64,000 nucleotides of DNA from Paraburkholderia sp. BL10I2N1. Lineage in GTDB: Bacteria; Pseudomonadota; Gammaproteobacteria; Burkholderiales; Burkholderiaceae. The position numbers and the translations under genes are program-made. Shown here one piece after another: positions 10,779-24,363 of the stretch (positions are counted from its first letter, which is position 1; every line of letters begins with the position of its first letter). The notes under the pieces are model-generated. The model searched no databases. It was given only the letters and a program-made list of their open reading frames with translations, and was not told the origin of the DNA. Location: assembly GCF_004361815.1 (NCBI RefSeq), contig NZ_SNWA01000001.1:3224001-3288000 (forward strand), written 5' to 3'.

Positions 10779-11732
10779 ATGAAAAACTGGATCCGAACCG
10801 GCTGGCCCACGCTCGCAATCATGATGGGCGCTTCGGTATGGGGCCTCGTCTGGTATCCGCTGCGCATGCTCGCGGCGCTGGGGGTCACGGGCACGGCGGC
10901 GAGCGCGCTGACGAGCGGCGCCGGGTGTCTCTTCGTGCTGCTGGTGCGCCGGAGCGCGATCGCGACGGTCAAGTGGCACTGGCTGCTGCTGGCACTGGCG
11001 TTGGCAGCGGGCGTGACGAACATCGGCTTCGTCTGGGGTTCGATTCACGGCGAAGTCATGCGCGTGCTGCTGCTTTTCTATCTCACGCCGGCGTGGACCG
11101 CGGTCTTTGCCCATTTCATCCTGCGCGAACGTCTGACGTGGTCGGGTGCCGCGCTCTCGGCGCTGTCGCTGGCCGGCGCGATGATGATGCTGTGGTTGCC
11201 GCAGCTCGGCATTCCGGTGCCGGGGAACCTCGCCGAATGGGCGGGGCTCGCCGGCGGCATGGGCTTTGCGTTGTGCAACGTGCTGATCGTGAAGACAAGC
11301 CGCGTGCTGCCCGACATGAAACCCGAGATGCGCACCGCCGTTATTTTCGGTGGCGCGGCGCTCTTCGGTGCGTTTGCCTCGTTGTTCGAGGCGATGCCGG
11401 CGCCGCCCGTGGGCGCCCATCTCGGCACGGCCGCGTTGCTCGTACTTGGCCTCGGCTTCGTGCTGGCGTCGAACAACATGCTCGTGCAGTACGGGCTGTC
11501 GCGCGTGCCGGCCAACCGCGCATCGATCATCATGCTGTTCGAGATCGTGATCACGGCACTGTCGGCATGGCTCTTTGCCGGCGAGACGCCCGGCCCGCGC
11601 GAATGGGCGGGTGGTGCGTGCATCGTGCTGGCTTCGGCGCTGTCGAGCTGGGTGCACCGCGCGAAAGCAAAACCTGAAATCGGTTCTCACTCCGATCCAG
11701 ACCGTCAGGAACGGGGACGCGCGATGGTATGA
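10779..11732 (+). CDS. EamA/DMT-family transporter
   Basis: This inner-membrane protein of 317 residues has about ten hydrophobic segments arranged as two repeated EamA halves, typical of the drug/metabolite transporter superfamily. The first helix begins WPTLAIMMGASVWGLVWYPL, and the second half ends with LFAGETPGPREWAGG. The ATG at 10779 follows GGCAGGAGC by eight bases, so it is preferred over the in-frame upstream start. It is transcribed away from dapC and lies 148 bases before smc. The substrate cannot be deduced. The C-terminal tail after the last helix is charged and cytoplasmic. Confidence 0.85.
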   Translation: MKNWIRTGWPTLAIMMGASVWGLVWYPLRMLAALGVTGTAASALTSGAGCLFVLLVRRSAIATVKWHWLLLALALAAGVTNIGFVWGSIHGEVMRVLLLFYLTPAWTAVFAHFILRERLTWSGAALSALSLAGAMMMLWLPQLGIPVPGNLAEWAGLAGGMGFALCNVLIVKTSRVLPDMKPEMRTAVIFGGAALFGAFASLFEAMPAPPVGAHLGTAALLVLGLGFVLASNNMLVQYGLSRVPANRASIIMLFEIVITALSAWLFAGETPGPREWAGGACIVLASALSSWVHRAKAKPEIGSHSDPDRQERGRAMV

Positions 11733-11880
11733 TTGCCTCTGCCTGTCGGGGCGCGCCATATCGCGCGCCTGCGGCGCCAGCACCGCGGCGTGGCCGCGTG
11801 CCGTTATGCAGCGTTTGCGAACGGCGCGAGCGGCGTACGCGGTCCGTTCCAATTTTCCCTTTTCAATCAGCGATATCGCC

Positions 11881-14800
11881 GTGCGTCTGACCTCGATCAA
11901 ACTCGCTGGCTTCAAGTCATTCGTCGATCCCACGCATTTCCAGGTTCCGGGCCAGCTGGTTGGCGTGGTCGGTCCCAATGGGTGCGGCAAGTCCAACATC
12001 ATCGATGCCGTGCGCTGGGTGCTCGGTGAATCGCGTGCTTCCGAGCTGCGCGGCGAGTCGATGCAGGACGTGATCTTCAATGGCTCGACCGCGCGCAAGC
12101 CGGGCAGCCGCGCCAGCGTCGAACTCGTCTTCGACAACGCCGATGGCCGTGCTGCCGGCCAGTGGGGCCAGTATGCCGAAATCGCCGTCAAGCGCGTGCT
12201 GACGCGCGACGGCACGTCGAGCTACTACATCAACAACCTCCCGGCGCGGCGGCGCGACATCCAGGACATCTTCCTCGGCACGGGCCTCGGTCCGCGCGCT
12301 TACGCGATCATTGGGCAGGGCATGATCGCGCGGATCATCGAGGCGAAGCCCGAAGAGCTGCGCGTGTTTCTCGAAGAAGCCGCAGGCGTGTCGAAGTACA
12401 AGGAACGCCGGCGCGAAACGGAAAACCGTCTGCACGACACGCGCGAGAATCTGACGCGTGTCGAGGACATCGTCCGCGAACTCGGCACGAACCTCGAAAA
12501 GCTCGAAGCGCAGGCGGTCGTCGCAACGAAGTTCAAGGAACTGCAGGCGGACGGCGAAGAGAAGCAGCGTCTCTTGTGGCTGTTGCGCAAGAACGAGGCG
12601 GGCAGCGAGCAGGAGCGCCAGCAACGCGCCATCGAGCAGGCCCAGATCGACCTCGAAATGCATACCGCGAAGCTGCGCGAAGTCGAAGCGCAGCTCGAAA
12701 CGCTGCGCGTGGCGCACTATTCCGCCAGCGACGCGATGCAGGGTGCGCAAGGCGCGCTGTACGAAGCGAACGCCGAAGTGAGCCGCCTCGAGGCAGAGAT
12801 CAAGTTCATCGTCGAATCGCGCAACCGCGTGCAGGCGCAGATCGCGGCGCTGACCGCGCAGCGTGAGCAGTGGCAGTCGCAGGCCGAAAAGGCCCAGGGC
12901 GACATTGAAGACGCCGAAGAGCAACTGGCCGTCGCGGAGGAAAAGGCCGCGCTAGCCGAAGACGAAGCGGCCGCGAAGCACGACGCGATGCCGGCCCTCG
13001 AAGCCCGCTGGCGCGACGCGCAGACGCAGCTCAACGAAGAGCGTGCGGGTATCGCGCAGACCGAACAGGCGCTCAAGCTCGAAGCCGCGCATCAACGCAA
13101 TGCCGATCAGCAACTGCAGCAGTTTCAGCAGCGCCACGAGCGTCTGAAGCAGGAAGCGGGCGGCCTCGACGCCCCGGACGAAGCGCAGCTCGAAGAGTCG
13201 CGCATGCAGCTCGCCGAGCACGAAGAGGTCCTCAACGACGCACAGACACGTCACGCGGATGCGCAGGAGGCGCTGCCGCGTCTCGATGGCGAGCGTCGTG
13301 CTGCTCAGGAACGCGTGCAGGCGGAAAGCGCACAGATTCACCAGCTCGAAGCGCGCCTCGCGGCGCTGAAGCAGCTTCAGGAAAACGTCCAGACGGAAGG
13401 CAAGATCCAGCCGTGGCTCGACAAACACGAGCTGGGCGCGTTGCCGCGTCTGTGGAAAAAGCTGCACGTCGAAGCCGGCTGGGAAACGGCCCTCGAGGCG
13501 CTGCTGCGCGAGCGTCTCGCCGCGCTGGAAGTGTCGAACCTCGACTGGGTCAAGGCCTTCGCGACCGATGCACCGCCCGCCAAGCTCGCGTTCTACGCGC
13601 CGCCGGCTGCCGGTCTGCCGGTCGACGCGCCGCCTGTGCTGCGTCCGTTGCTGGCGCTCGTGCGCATTGACGATGCAGGTTTGCGTGCGGTGCTGAGCGA
13701 CTGGCTGGGTCAGGCGTTCGTCGCCGACGATCTGGCTCAAGCGCTCGCTATGCGCTCGCAACTGCCCGCAGGCGGCGCATTTGTCGTCAAGGCCGGGCAT
13801 GTGGTGACACGGGTCGGCGTGCAGCTGTACGCTGCCGACTCCGAGCAGTCCGGCATGCTGGCCCGTCAGCAGGAAATCGAAAATCTGACGCGCCAGGTGC
13901 GGGCCCAGGCGCTTCTCGCCGATGAGGCAAAGGCGGCCGCCATCCGAGCGGAAGCGGCACACACGCAGGCATCGCAGGCCTTGTCCGATGTACGCTCGCA
14001 GGTCGAGCGCGCGACGCAGCGCGTCCACGCGTTGCAGATGGACGTGCTGAAGCTGACCCAGGCGCATGAGCGCTACACGCAACGCAGCACGCAGATCCGC
14101 GAGGAACTCGCAGAGATTACCGCCCAGATCGAAGAGCAGCGCGCGTTGCGTGGCGAATCGGAAGCGAACTTCGAGCGTCACGATGCGCAGCTGGCCGAGT
14201 TGCAGGCGCGCTTCGAGGACAACCAGCTCGCGTTCGAAGCGCTCGATGAGGAGCTGACCGCTGCGCGTGCCCATTCGCGCGATCTCGACCGGGCAGCGAC
14301 TGACGCCCGGTTTGCCGCGCGCAACATGGCGAACCGGATCGATGAGCTGAAACGCAGCATCCAGGTTGCGCACGAACAGAGCGAACGCGTGGCGGCATCG
14401 CTGGAAGATGCGCGTGTCGAACTCGAAACGATCAACCGGCAGACCGCGCACACCGGGCTGCAGGAAGCGCTGGAAGTGCGTGCGGTGAAGGAAGAAGCGC
14501 TGCACGCGGCGCGCCTTGAGCTCGATGACCTGACGGCGAAACTGCGCGCGGCGGACGAAACGCGCCTGACTGCCGAACGCGCATTGCAACCCTTGCGCGA
14601 CCGCATCACTGAACTGCAGCTCAAGGAGCAGGCCGCGCGCCTGAACGGCGAGCAGTTCGTCGAGCAACTCGCCGCTGCAGGCGTCGATGAAGCTGAACTG
14701 CAGGCGAAGCTCACGCCTGATATGAAGCCGTCGTATCTGCAGGGTGAAGTCACGCGACTGAACAACGCGATCACGGCGCTTGGTCCGGTGAACATGGCGG

Positions 14801-15399
14801 CGCTCGACGAACTCAAGGCGGCGAGCGAGCGCAAGACCTTCCTCGATGCGCAGTCAGCCGACCTGACGAACGCAATCGAGACCCTCGAAGACGCGATCCG
14901 CAAAATTGACCAGGAAACCCGCACGCTGCTGCAGGGCACGTTCGACGAAGTCAACAAGCACTTCGGCGAACTGTTCCCGCGTCTTTTCGGCGGCGGTCAG
15001 GCGAGGCTCATCATGACCGGCGACGAAATTCTCGACGCCGGCGTGCAGGTGATGGCCCAACCGCCGGGCAAGAAGAATTCGACGATTCATCTGCTCTCGG
15101 GCGGCGAAAAGGCGCTGACGGCGACAGCCCTCGTGTTCGCGATGTTCCAGTTGAACCCGGCGCCGTTCTGTCTGCTCGACGAAGTGGACGCGCCGCTGGA
15201 CGACGCGAATACCGAACGCTTCGCCAACCTCGTGCGCGCGATGTCCGACAAGACGCAGTTCCTGTTCATTTCACACAACAAGATCGCGATGGAAATGGCG
15301 CAGCAACTGATCGGGGTGACCATGCAGGAGCAGGGCGTGTCGCGGATCGTTGCAGTCGATATGGAAACGGCATCGGGCTTTGTCCAGAGTGGTGTTTGA
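11881..15399 (+). CDS. smc: Chromosome segregation protein SMC
   Basis: This condensin ATPase is 1172 residues long. The N-terminal head has Walker A GPNGCGKSN at residues 31-39. Two long coiled coils rich in Ala, Glu and Gln flank a globular hinge near residues 510-660. The C-terminal head has the signature LLSGGEKAL (about 1069-1077) and Walker B CLLDEVDAPLDD (about 1095-1106). SMC dimers with ScpA and ScpB extrude DNA loops and organise the origin region. The scpAB genes are not in the window. The GTG start at 11881 gives the canonical beginning VRLTSIKLAGFKSF. The open frame extends a further 102 codons upstream into the transporter gene, which is not credible. Confidence 0.97.
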   Translation: MRLTSIKLAGFKSFVDPTHFQVPGQLVGVVGPNGCGKSNIIDAVRWVLGESRASELRGESMQDVIFNGSTARKPGSRASVELVFDNADGRAAGQWGQYAEIAVKRVLTRDGTSSYYINNLPARRRDIQDIFLGTGLGPRAYAIIGQGMIARIIEAKPEELRVFLEEAAGVSKYKERRRETENRLHDTRENLTRVEDIVRELGTNLEKLEAQAVVATKFKELQADGEEKQRLLWLLRKNEAGSEQERQQRAIEQAQIDLEMHTAKLREVEAQLETLRVAHYSASDAMQGAQGALYEANAEVSRLEAEIKFIVESRNRVQAQIAALTAQREQWQSQAEKAQGDIEDAEEQLAVAEEKAALAEDEAAAKHDAMPALEARWRDAQTQLNEERAGIAQTEQALKLEAAHQRNADQQLQQFQQRHERLKQEAGGLDAPDEAQLEESRMQLAEHEEVLNDAQTRHADAQEALPRLDGERRAAQERVQAESAQIHQLEARLAALKQLQENVQTEGKIQPWLDKHELGALPRLWKKLHVEAGWETALEALLRERLAALEVSNLDWVKAFATDAPPAKLAFYAPPAAGLPVDAPPVLRPLLALVRIDDAGLRAVLSDWLGQAFVADDLAQALAMRSQLPAGGAFVVKAGHVVTRVGVQLYAADSEQSGMLARQQEIENLTRQVRAQALLADEAKAAAIRAEAAHTQASQALSDVRSQVERATQRVHALQMDVLKLTQAHERYTQRSTQIREELAEITAQIEEQRALRGESEANFERHDAQLAELQARFEDNQLAFEALDEELTAARAHSRDLDRAATDARFAARNMANRIDELKRSIQVAHEQSERVAASLEDARVELETINRQTAHTGLQEALEVRAVKEEALHAARLELDDLTAKLRAADETRLTAERALQPLRDRITELQLKEQAARLNGEQFVEQLAAAGVDEAELQAKLTPDMKPSYLQGEVTRLNNAITALGPVNMAALDELKAASERKTFLDAQSADLTNAIETLEDAIRKIDQETRTLLQGTFDEVNKHFGELFPRLFGGGQARLIMTGDEILDAGVQVMAQPPGKKNSTIHLLSGGEKALTATALVFAMFQLNPAPFCLLDEVDAPLDDANTERFANLVRAMSDKTQFLFISHNKIAMEMAQQLIGVTMQEQGVSRIVAVDMETASGFVQSGV

Positions 15400-15522
15400 G
15401 CTTTTGAACTGAACAAGCGGATTTGAGCAGGCGGCGCACCTGCATCACGCTGCGGCTCCATGCCGCGCGGGGCGGGCGCGGTACGCCGCGGCGCAGATAA
15501 AAGAATTGCTGACGGAGCATGC

Positions 15523-16767
15523 ATGGACGAGTTGACACTCGGTTTGATCGGCGCAGGCGCCGTGGTGGTCGGGGGTGTGGTGGTGTACAACGCGTGGCAG
15601 GGTGCGAAGGTGCGCCGCAGGATGCCACGGCCGATGCCACCCGAAACCGCTGAAACCTTTGCGCGAGACGACCAGCAAGAACAGAGCCCATTCATCGAAC
15701 CCGCAAGGCCGACCACGCGCCGCGAGCCATCGCTCGGCGAATCCGCCGACGCTGCCAGCGCCGCTCGGGTCGAGCCGAGCTTTGGGGGCGCGGGCGTAGC
15801 GCCACTCGATACGCCTGCCGATATCCAGGCAGAAACCACGACGCCGAACGGCTTTCCCGAGCCGGTCGACGAAGAGCTGTCGCCGGCCTCCGGCAAGGAG
15901 CAGATCGAACCGATCCTGCCTGCCGCGACGACCATCTCTTCCGCACCGCCCGCCGTGGTGGACCGGCGCATCGACTGCATCGTGCCGATCCGTCCTGCGG
16001 GGCCCGTGGCCGGCGACAAGGTGATCCCGTTTGCGCAGCGTTTGCGTCGCGCGGGCAGCAAGCCGGTGTATATCGAAGGCAAGCCCGAAGGCGGCGGCAT
16101 CTGGGAGTTGCTGCAGAACGGCGTTCGCTACGAAGAACTGCGGGCGGCAGCCCAGCTCGCGAATCGCAGCGGACCGCTCAACGAACTGGAGTTCTCCGAA
16201 TTCGTCACCGGCGTGCAGCAGTTCGCCGACGCGATCGACGCTTCACCGGAGTTTCCCGACATGCTGGAGACGGTCGCCATGGCGCGCGAGCTGGATGGCT
16301 TCGCCGCGCAATGCGATGCGCAATTGTCGATCAACGTGATGTCCGACGGTGCGCCGTGGTCGGCGAATTATGTGCAGGCGGTGGCTTCGCAGGATGGCCT
16401 GCTGCTGTCACGAGATGGCACGCGCTTCGTGAAGCTCGATGCGAAGCAGAGCCCGGTCTTCATGCTGCAGTTCGGCGACACCAACTTCCTGCGCGACGAC
16501 CTGACTTACAAGGGCGGCCAGATGATCACACTGGTGCTCGACGTACCGGTCGCTGACGAGGACATCCTGCCGTTCCGTCTGATGTGTGATTACGCAAAGT
16601 CGCTGTCCGAGCGGATCGGCGCCCGGGTTGTCGACGATCAGCGTCGCCCGCTGCCTGAAAGCTCGCTGCTCGCGATCGAAAAGCAGTTGATGACGCTGTA
16701 CGCGAAACTGGAGCAGGCGGGCATCCCCGCGGGCTCGCCGGCGACGCGCCGGCTGTTCAGCCAGTAA
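15523..16767 (+). CDS. zipA: Cell division protein ZipA homologue
   Basis: This is a bitopic inner-membrane protein of 414 residues. An N-terminal helix (LTLGLIGAGAVVVGGVVVY, about residues 4-22) is followed by a basic stretch, a proline/acid-rich flexible linker to about residue 190, and a C-terminal ZipA-type FtsZ-binding domain. It is longer than the E. coli protein, mainly in the linker. The ATG at 15523 is chosen because GGAG lies six bases upstream and the transmembrane helix starts at once. Position between smc and ligA is the usual arrangement in this group and supports the assignment, since ZipA sequences diverge strongly. Confidence 0.85.
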   Translation: MDELTLGLIGAGAVVVGGVVVYNAWQGAKVRRRMPRPMPPETAETFARDDQQEQSPFIEPARPTTRREPSLGESADAASAARVEPSFGGAGVAPLDTPADIQAETTTPNGFPEPVDEELSPASGKEQIEPILPAATTISSAPPAVVDRRIDCIVPIRPAGPVAGDKVIPFAQRLRRAGSKPVYIEGKPEGGGIWELLQNGVRYEELRAAAQLANRSGPLNELEFSEFVTGVQQFADAIDASPEFPDMLETVAMARELDGFAAQCDAQLSINVMSDGAPWSANYVQAVASQDGLLLSRDGTRFVKLDAKQSPVFMLQFGDTNFLRDDLTYKGGQMITLVLDVPVADEDILPFRLMCDYAKSLSERIGARVVDDQRRPLPESSLLAIEKQLMTLYAKLEQAGIPAGSPATRRLFSQ

Positions 16768-19706
<2,939 letters not shown>

Positions 19707-19743
19707 GGTGCGGTTTCTACCACACTGGCTGCATGCTCACCAG

Positions 19744-19776
19744 GCAAAACGCCCGCATTTGCGGGCGTTTTGCTTC
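19744..19776. terminator. Bidirectional terminator between def and rluF-like gene
   Basis: A perfect 13-bp stem GCAAAACGCCCGC/GCGGGCGTTTTGC with an ATTT loop has an A run on the left arm and a T run on the right arm. It can end transcription from both converging genes. Confidence 0.9.
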
Positions 19777-19814
19777 GACTGACAGACAACGACGCGGGGC
19801 GACGAACGACTGGC

Positions 19815-21749
19815 TCAGAACGACTCATCCGCGTCCAGATAGCGCCATTGCCCTTGCGGCAGCGCGCCGAGCAATACGCGACCCATCCGCACCCGCTTCA
19901 GGCCGACCACTTCAAGTCCGACCAGTTCGCACATGCGGCGGATCTGGCGCTTCTTGCCCTCGCGCAGGACGAAGCGCAACTGTTCACCGTTCTGCCAACT
20001 CACTGTCGCCGGTTTGAGCGGCACGTCGTCGAGCGACAGGCCGTGACGCAGCAGGGCGAGACTTTCGGCGGGGAATCTCTGGTCGATATCCGTGGTCTGC
20101 TCGCCCCACGTCACGCGTACCAGATATTCCTTGTCGACATCCGAATGCTCGCCGATCAGCTGTTTCGCGATGCGGCCGTCCTGCGTGAGCACGAGCAGGC
20201 CGGTGGAGTCGATGTCGAGACGGCCGGCAGGCGCGAGCGCGCGCAGTTGCGCGGGCGAAAAGCGGATATTCGACTGATCGCCGTCCCAGTGGTTTTCCGG
20301 CGTGACCAGTGTCACCGCGGGCAGATAGTCGTCCTCGGCCTGTCCCGACACATAGCCCACCGGTTTGTGCAGCAGGATGGTGACCTGCTTTGCCTGAGCC
20401 GCCTGGGCTGCCGGGTCGATCTCGATATGCTGCTCCGGACGGACCTTGGTGCCGAGCGTGTCGATCCTCACGCCGTCGACAAGTACCCAGCCTTTCTCGA
20501 TCCATTCGTCCGCTTCCCGGCGAGAGCACAGACCCAGTTCCGACATGCGCTTCGACAGGCGCAACACGCCCGGTTGGTCGTCGTATTCACGTTCGACGGC
20601 ATGCGAAGCGGCTTGCGGGGCGCGTTCCGGTCTCGTTGCGGTGGAAGGTGCGCGTCGTGCCGGTTTGTCGTCGCGTGCCGGGCGCTCCCGATCGGCCGGG
20701 CGGCGGGCGTAGGCACCGGTGGTGTCGCCCGTGCGGGGGGCGCGCGGCGAAGCGGAGCGGTCACCGCGATCGCTGCGCTCGATACGATCGCCCGAACCGC
20801 GCCTCGCGGACGTGCCCGCTGTGCGGTCGTCCCGCGCGGGGCGTCCGGACCGGTCCGCATAACCGCTTTTCACCGGCTTCGCGAAGGTGCGCTCTCCGCC
20901 CGGGCCTCGCTCGGACGAAGGACGCTCCTTCGGGAACGACGGACGATCGTCATCCTGGCGACGGCCTTCGGCGCTGCGTGCCGGGCGGTCCGAATCGCGA
21001 CGCGCGCCGGGTACTCCGCGATTCGCTCCGAACTTCGGGCGCGCGGTTTCACTGCGATCGCGCGATTCGTCGCGTTCGCGACGCGCGGGCCGCTCGCCGT
21101 GTGGGCTGGCATCAGCCGAGCGGGCGGGGCGGGGCGAAAACGGACGCTGGGTCTCGTCCGTGCCGCGGGCGCCACTGTACGGCCTTTTTGCACCGTCCTC
21201 GCGGGGCGCGCGCGCCGGCCGGTCGCTACGATCTCGCTCGCTGTCAAAACGGCGCGGTGCGCGTTCGCCACTGCTTCGCTCGCTGTCTGCACGACGCGGT
21301 GGTCGATCCGCACGGTCGCGGGCACCGGCGAAAGAACCCGCTGCGCGTTCGCCACGCTCGCTGTCTCCCCGTCGGGGTGCACCGCCAGCGCCTTCACGGC
21401 GCGGCGGGCGATCTGCCTGCGAACGCCGCTCGGTGCGTTCGCCAAGAGTACGTTCGCGCGGTGCGCTGCCCTCGGCGCGTGCAGGCCGATCGCCAGCGCC
21501 GGCGCGCTTGCCGCCCGCCGCTGGAGCGCTCGTGCCGAAAGACCGCTTCGCTGCGCCAGCAGGGGCTGCCGGGCCGCCACGACGTGCGCCGCCGCTTTCA
21601 GCGCCTTTTCGGGCGCCGGCTCCCAGCATGGACGTCGGCTTGGGGCCGACAGGCTTCGACTTGCTGCGTGCGGCAGCGCTGCCGGAGCGAACGGGGGCGC
21701 GATCGGCAGTGGCCGGCCGCGGGTGCTTGGCTGTCAGTTTGACTCGCAT
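19815..21749 (-). CDS. RluF-like 23S rRNA pseudouridine synthase with long Arg-rich N-terminus
   Basis: The C-terminal 250 residues form an RsuA-family pseudouridine synthase: an S4 RNA-binding domain ([19 protein letters not shown], about residue 392 on), the catalytic GRLDIDSTG (Asp about 507) and the closing [17 protein letters not shown]. The ending [13 protein letters not shown] resembles RluF (which acts on 23S rRNA) more than RluB or RsuA. The first 390 residues are low-complexity, dominated by Arg, Asp, Glu, Gly, Ser and Pro with RPARD- and RSDR-type repeats, and are predicted to be disordered. This more than doubles the length of the family core. The tail may bind RNA or ribosomal particles. 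The start at 21749 lies six bases after the glnD stop. Confidence 0.85.
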   Translation of the reverse strand: MRVKLTAKHPRPATADRAPVRSGSAAARSKSKPVGPKPTSMLGAGARKGAESGGARRGGPAAPAGAAKRSFGTSAPAAGGKRAGAGDRPARAEGSAPRERTLGERTERRSQADRPPRREGAGGAPRRGDSERGERAAGSFAGARDRADRPPRRADSERSSGERAPRRFDSERDRSDRPARAPREDGAKRPYSGARGTDETQRPFSPRPARSADASPHGERPARRERDESRDRSETARPKFGANRGVPGARRDSDRPARSAEGRRQDDDRPSFPKERPSSERGPGGERTFAKPVKSGYADRSGRPARDDRTAGTSARRGSGDRIERSDRGDRSASPRAPRTGDTTGAYARRPADRERPARDDKPARRAPSTATRPERAPQAASHAVEREYDDQPGVLRLSKRMSELGLCSRREADEWIEKGWVLVDGVRIDTLGTKVRPEQHIEIDPAAQAAQAKQVTILLHKPVGYVSGQAEDDYLPAVTLVTPENHWDGDQSNIRFSPAQLRALAPAGRLDIDSTGLLVLTQDGRIAKQLIGEHSDVDKEYLVRVTWGEQTTDIDQRFPAESLALLRHGLSLDDVPLKPATVSWQNGEQLRFVLREGKKRQIRRMCELVGLEVVGLKRVRMGRVLLGALPQGQWRYLDADESF

Positions 21750-21755
21750 GAAATC

Positions 21756-24332
21756 TCACACTGCAATCGCGCGCAGCAGTTCGGTCTCGACCTGAATTTG
21801 CAGGCGGTTGTCCGAGAGGCCGCGACCGTCCAGCAGAAACACGTCCTCGACGCGTTCGCCGAGCGTATTGATCCGCGCCGCATGGACGCCGACCCGATGT
21901 TCCGCCAGCACGCGCGCGATCGAATAAAGAAGGCCTGGCCGGTCGTTCGCAGACACGGACAGGATGTAGTACTGGCCACGCTCGTCAGCCCGAAGGTCGA
22001 CGCGCGGCGTGACAGGGAAGGTCCGCGACAGGCGCGAAAGACGCCCCTTCGACGGTTCCGGCAGCAGCGGGCCTTCGCCCGAGAGCCGCGCGGTGAGTTG
22101 CTGCTCGACCAGATTGGCAATGTCGCGATAATGCACGTCTTCCTCGGCATGTGCGACGAGGAAGTTATCCAGCGCGTAACCGTGCCGCGTCGTGCTGATG
22201 CGCGCATCGAGCACCGACAGCGCGTTCCGGTCGAAATAGGCGCAGATGGCGGCGAACAGATCCGGCTGGTCCTTCACATAGACGAGCACCTGCAGCCCTT
22301 CGCCGATCGGCGAAGGACGGGCACGGACGATGGGAACCGGCGTTTGCACGTGCCGATAGAGCACACGCGTCTGCCAGGCGATGTCGGCGGCGTCGTGGCG
22401 CAGAAAATAGCCGACATCGAGTTGATCCCACAGTGCGCAGTGGGCGTTCTCTGGCACCGTTTCGAGCCTGAGCAGCGCAACCGCCTTTTCCTTGCGCGCT
22501 TTCAGTTCCGAGTGCGCATCCGGGCGCGCGCCGCCGAGTACGGCGAGCGTCTTGCGGTACAGGTCTTCGAGCAGCTTGCCTTTCCACGCGTTCCAGACCT
22601 TCGGGCTGGTGCCGCGAATATCGGCGACCGTCAGCAGATACAGGGCCGTCAGCCGCCGCTCGGAGCCAACCAGTTCCGCGAATCGCTTGATGACCTCAGG
22701 GTCGCTCGTGTCCTGCTTTTGTGCCACCTGACTCATGGTCAGGTGGTGCTGGACCAGCCAGACGACGAGGTCGCCGTCGGCGCCCCCGACATTGTGGTCG
22801 CGGCAGAAGCGGCGGGCATCGGCCATGCCGAGGGTCGAATGGTCGCCGCCGCGGCCCTTGGCAATGTCGTGAAAGAGCGCGGCCACGTACAGCACCCACG
22901 GGCGCTCGAAATTCGCGATCAGCTGGCTGCAGAACGGATACTCGTGCGCGTGCTCGGCCACCGCGAAGCGGCGCAGGTTACGCAATACCATCAGGATGTG
23001 CTGGTCGACCGTGTAGACGTGGTACAGGTCGTGCTGCATCTGTCCGACAATACGACGGAAATTCAGCAGATAGCGCCCGAGCACGCTCGTCTGGTTCATC
23101 AGCCGCAGCGCATGCGTGACGCCTTGCGGCTGCTTCAGGATCTCCATGAAGAGGCGCCGGTTTTCGGGATCGCGCCGCCAGCGCTGATCCATTGCGTCGC
23201 GCGCGTTGTAGAGCGCGCGCAGCGTGCGTGCGGACAACCCCTTCACGCCGGGCGTATCCTCATATAGCAGAAACGCCTCGAGAATGGCGTTCGGCTCGCG
23301 TTCGAAGACGTCATCGGCTGCGATTTCGAGCATGCCCTGTTTTTCGACGAAACGGTCCGACAGCACGCGCGTTACGCCGCTCGTAGTCGGGAAAAGTTGC
23401 GCCTCGATGTTCTGGACCAGGATCGTCGCGAGTTGCGTGACGGCCTTGGCGGCCCAGTAGTAACGTCGCATCAGCTGTTCGCTGGCGCGTTTCGTGGCGG
23501 TCGCCTTGTAGCCGAAGCTTTCCGCCACCGAGTTTTGCAGGTCGAACACCAGAATGTCCTGGCGACGTCCGGCAATCACATGCAGCCGCGCCCGCAGCGC
23601 CTTCAGAAAGCCTTCGTTGTGACGCAGTTCGCGTGCTTCACGTTCTGTGATGAGGCCCCGCGCGTCGAGTTCGCGCCAGCTGCTGCCGAATCCGGCCGCC
23701 TGGGTAATCCACAAAATCAGTTGCAGGTCGCGCAGGCCACCCGGGCTTTCCTTGACGTTCGGCTCGAGCGCGTAGGGGGTGTCCTGAAATTTGGCGTGGC
23801 GCTGCCGCATTTCCAGCATTTTCGCCTGGAAAAAGGCGCGGGGATCGAGTGCGTCGCGGTAGCGCCGGGAGAAGTCTTCGAAGAGTGTCGCGCTGCCCGT
23901 AATCTGCCGCGCTTCGAGAAGCGAGGTGCGTACCGTGACGTCGTTGCCCGCTTCCTCGATACATTGCGAGACCGATCGCACGCTGCTGCCGAGATCAAGT
24001 CCGAGGTCCCACGCGAGGCCAATAAAGCGCTCGATGCGGGCCTCGAGGTGCGCGACCGGTTCGTCGGGCAGCAGGACGAGAATGTCGATATCGGAATGCG
24101 GCGCCAGCTCGCCGCGCCCATAGCCACCCACGGCCACCAGCGCGAGCGATGCTGGCAGCTCGCAGGCATCCCAGGCGCCGCGCAGTGCACGATCGGTCAG
24201 GCGCGCGAGCGCGCGCATCAGCGAATCGACGTTGGTCGCAGTCCTGAAGCGTTCCAGCAATGAGGTTTTGGCCACCTTGTAGTCCGCCTTGAGCGATGTG
24301 GCTTGGGAAAGAGCAACCGCTGGAACACTCAT
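21756..24332 (-). CDS. glnD: PII uridylyltransferase / uridylyl-removing enzyme
   Basis: This bifunctional nitrogen sensor (858 residues from the ATG at 24332) adds UMP to PII proteins under nitrogen limitation and removes it when glutamine is high. In order it has the nucleotidyltransferase domain with [17 protein letters not shown], a helical region, an HD phosphohydrolase domain with [15 protein letters not shown] for deuridylylation, and two C-terminal ACT domains ([13 protein letters not shown] and [14 protein letters not shown]) that bind glutamine. An in-frame ATG 16 codons upstream is possible, but [11 protein letters not shown] gives the normal family length. It follows map by 31 bases and precedes the rluF-like gene by six, suggesting one transcript. 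Confidence 0.95.
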   Translation of the reverse strand: MSVPAVALSQATSLKADYKVAKTSLLERFRTATNVDSLMRALARLTDRALRGAWDACELPASLALVAVGGYGRGELAPHSDIDILVLLPDEPVAHLEARIERFIGLAWDLGLDLGSSVRSVSQCIEEAGNDVTVRTSLLEARQITGSATLFEDFSRRYRDALDPRAFFQAKMLEMRQRHAKFQDTPYALEPNVKESPGGLRDLQLILWITQAAGFGSSWRELDARGLITEREARELRHNEGFLKALRARLHVIAGRRQDILVFDLQNSVAESFGYKATATKRASEQLMRRYYWAAKAVTQLATILVQNIEAQLFPTTSGVTRVLSDRFVEKQGMLEIAADDVFEREPNAILEAFLLYEDTPGVKGLSARTLRALYNARDAMDQRWRRDPENRRLFMEILKQPQGVTHALRLMNQTSVLGRYLLNFRRIVGQMQHDLYHVYTVDQHILMVLRNLRRFAVAEHAHEYPFCSQLIANFERPWVLYVAALFHDIAKGRGGDHSTLGMADARRFCRDHNVGGADGDLVVWLVQHHLTMSQVAQKQDTSDPEVIKRFAELVGSERRLTALYLLTVADIRGTSPKVWNAWKGKLLEDLYRKTLAVLGGARPDAHSELKARKEKAVALLRLETVPENAHCALWDQLDVGYFLRHDAADIAWQTRVLYRHVQTPVPIVRARPSPIGEGLQVLVYVKDQPDLFAAICAYFDRNALSVLDARISTTRHGYALDNFLVAHAEEDVHYRDIANLVEQQLTARLSGEGPLLPEPSKGRLSRLSRTFPVTPRVDLRADERGQYYILSVSANDRPGLLYSIARVLAEHRVGVHAARINTLGERVEDVFLLDGRGLSDNRLQIQVETELLRAIAV

Positions 24333-24363
24333 GGGCAAACGGGGCAGTGGACGGAAGGGCCGC

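Noticed and set aside
10493..11023. 177-codon N-terminal extension of dapC
   Set aside because: It crosses the divergent promoter region and the start of the EamA gene. The family begins at the GTG at 10492.
12952..14667. 571-codon frame antisense to smc
   Set aside because: It is a shadow of the smc coiled coil with no recognisable domain.
19770..23267. 1165-codon open frame antisense to the rluF-like gene and glnD
   Set aside because: It spans two well-supported genes on the other strand and reads as Arg/Ala-rich shadow sequence without family motifs. Long antisense frames are expected in GC-rich DNA and here are favoured by the Arg-rich repeats.
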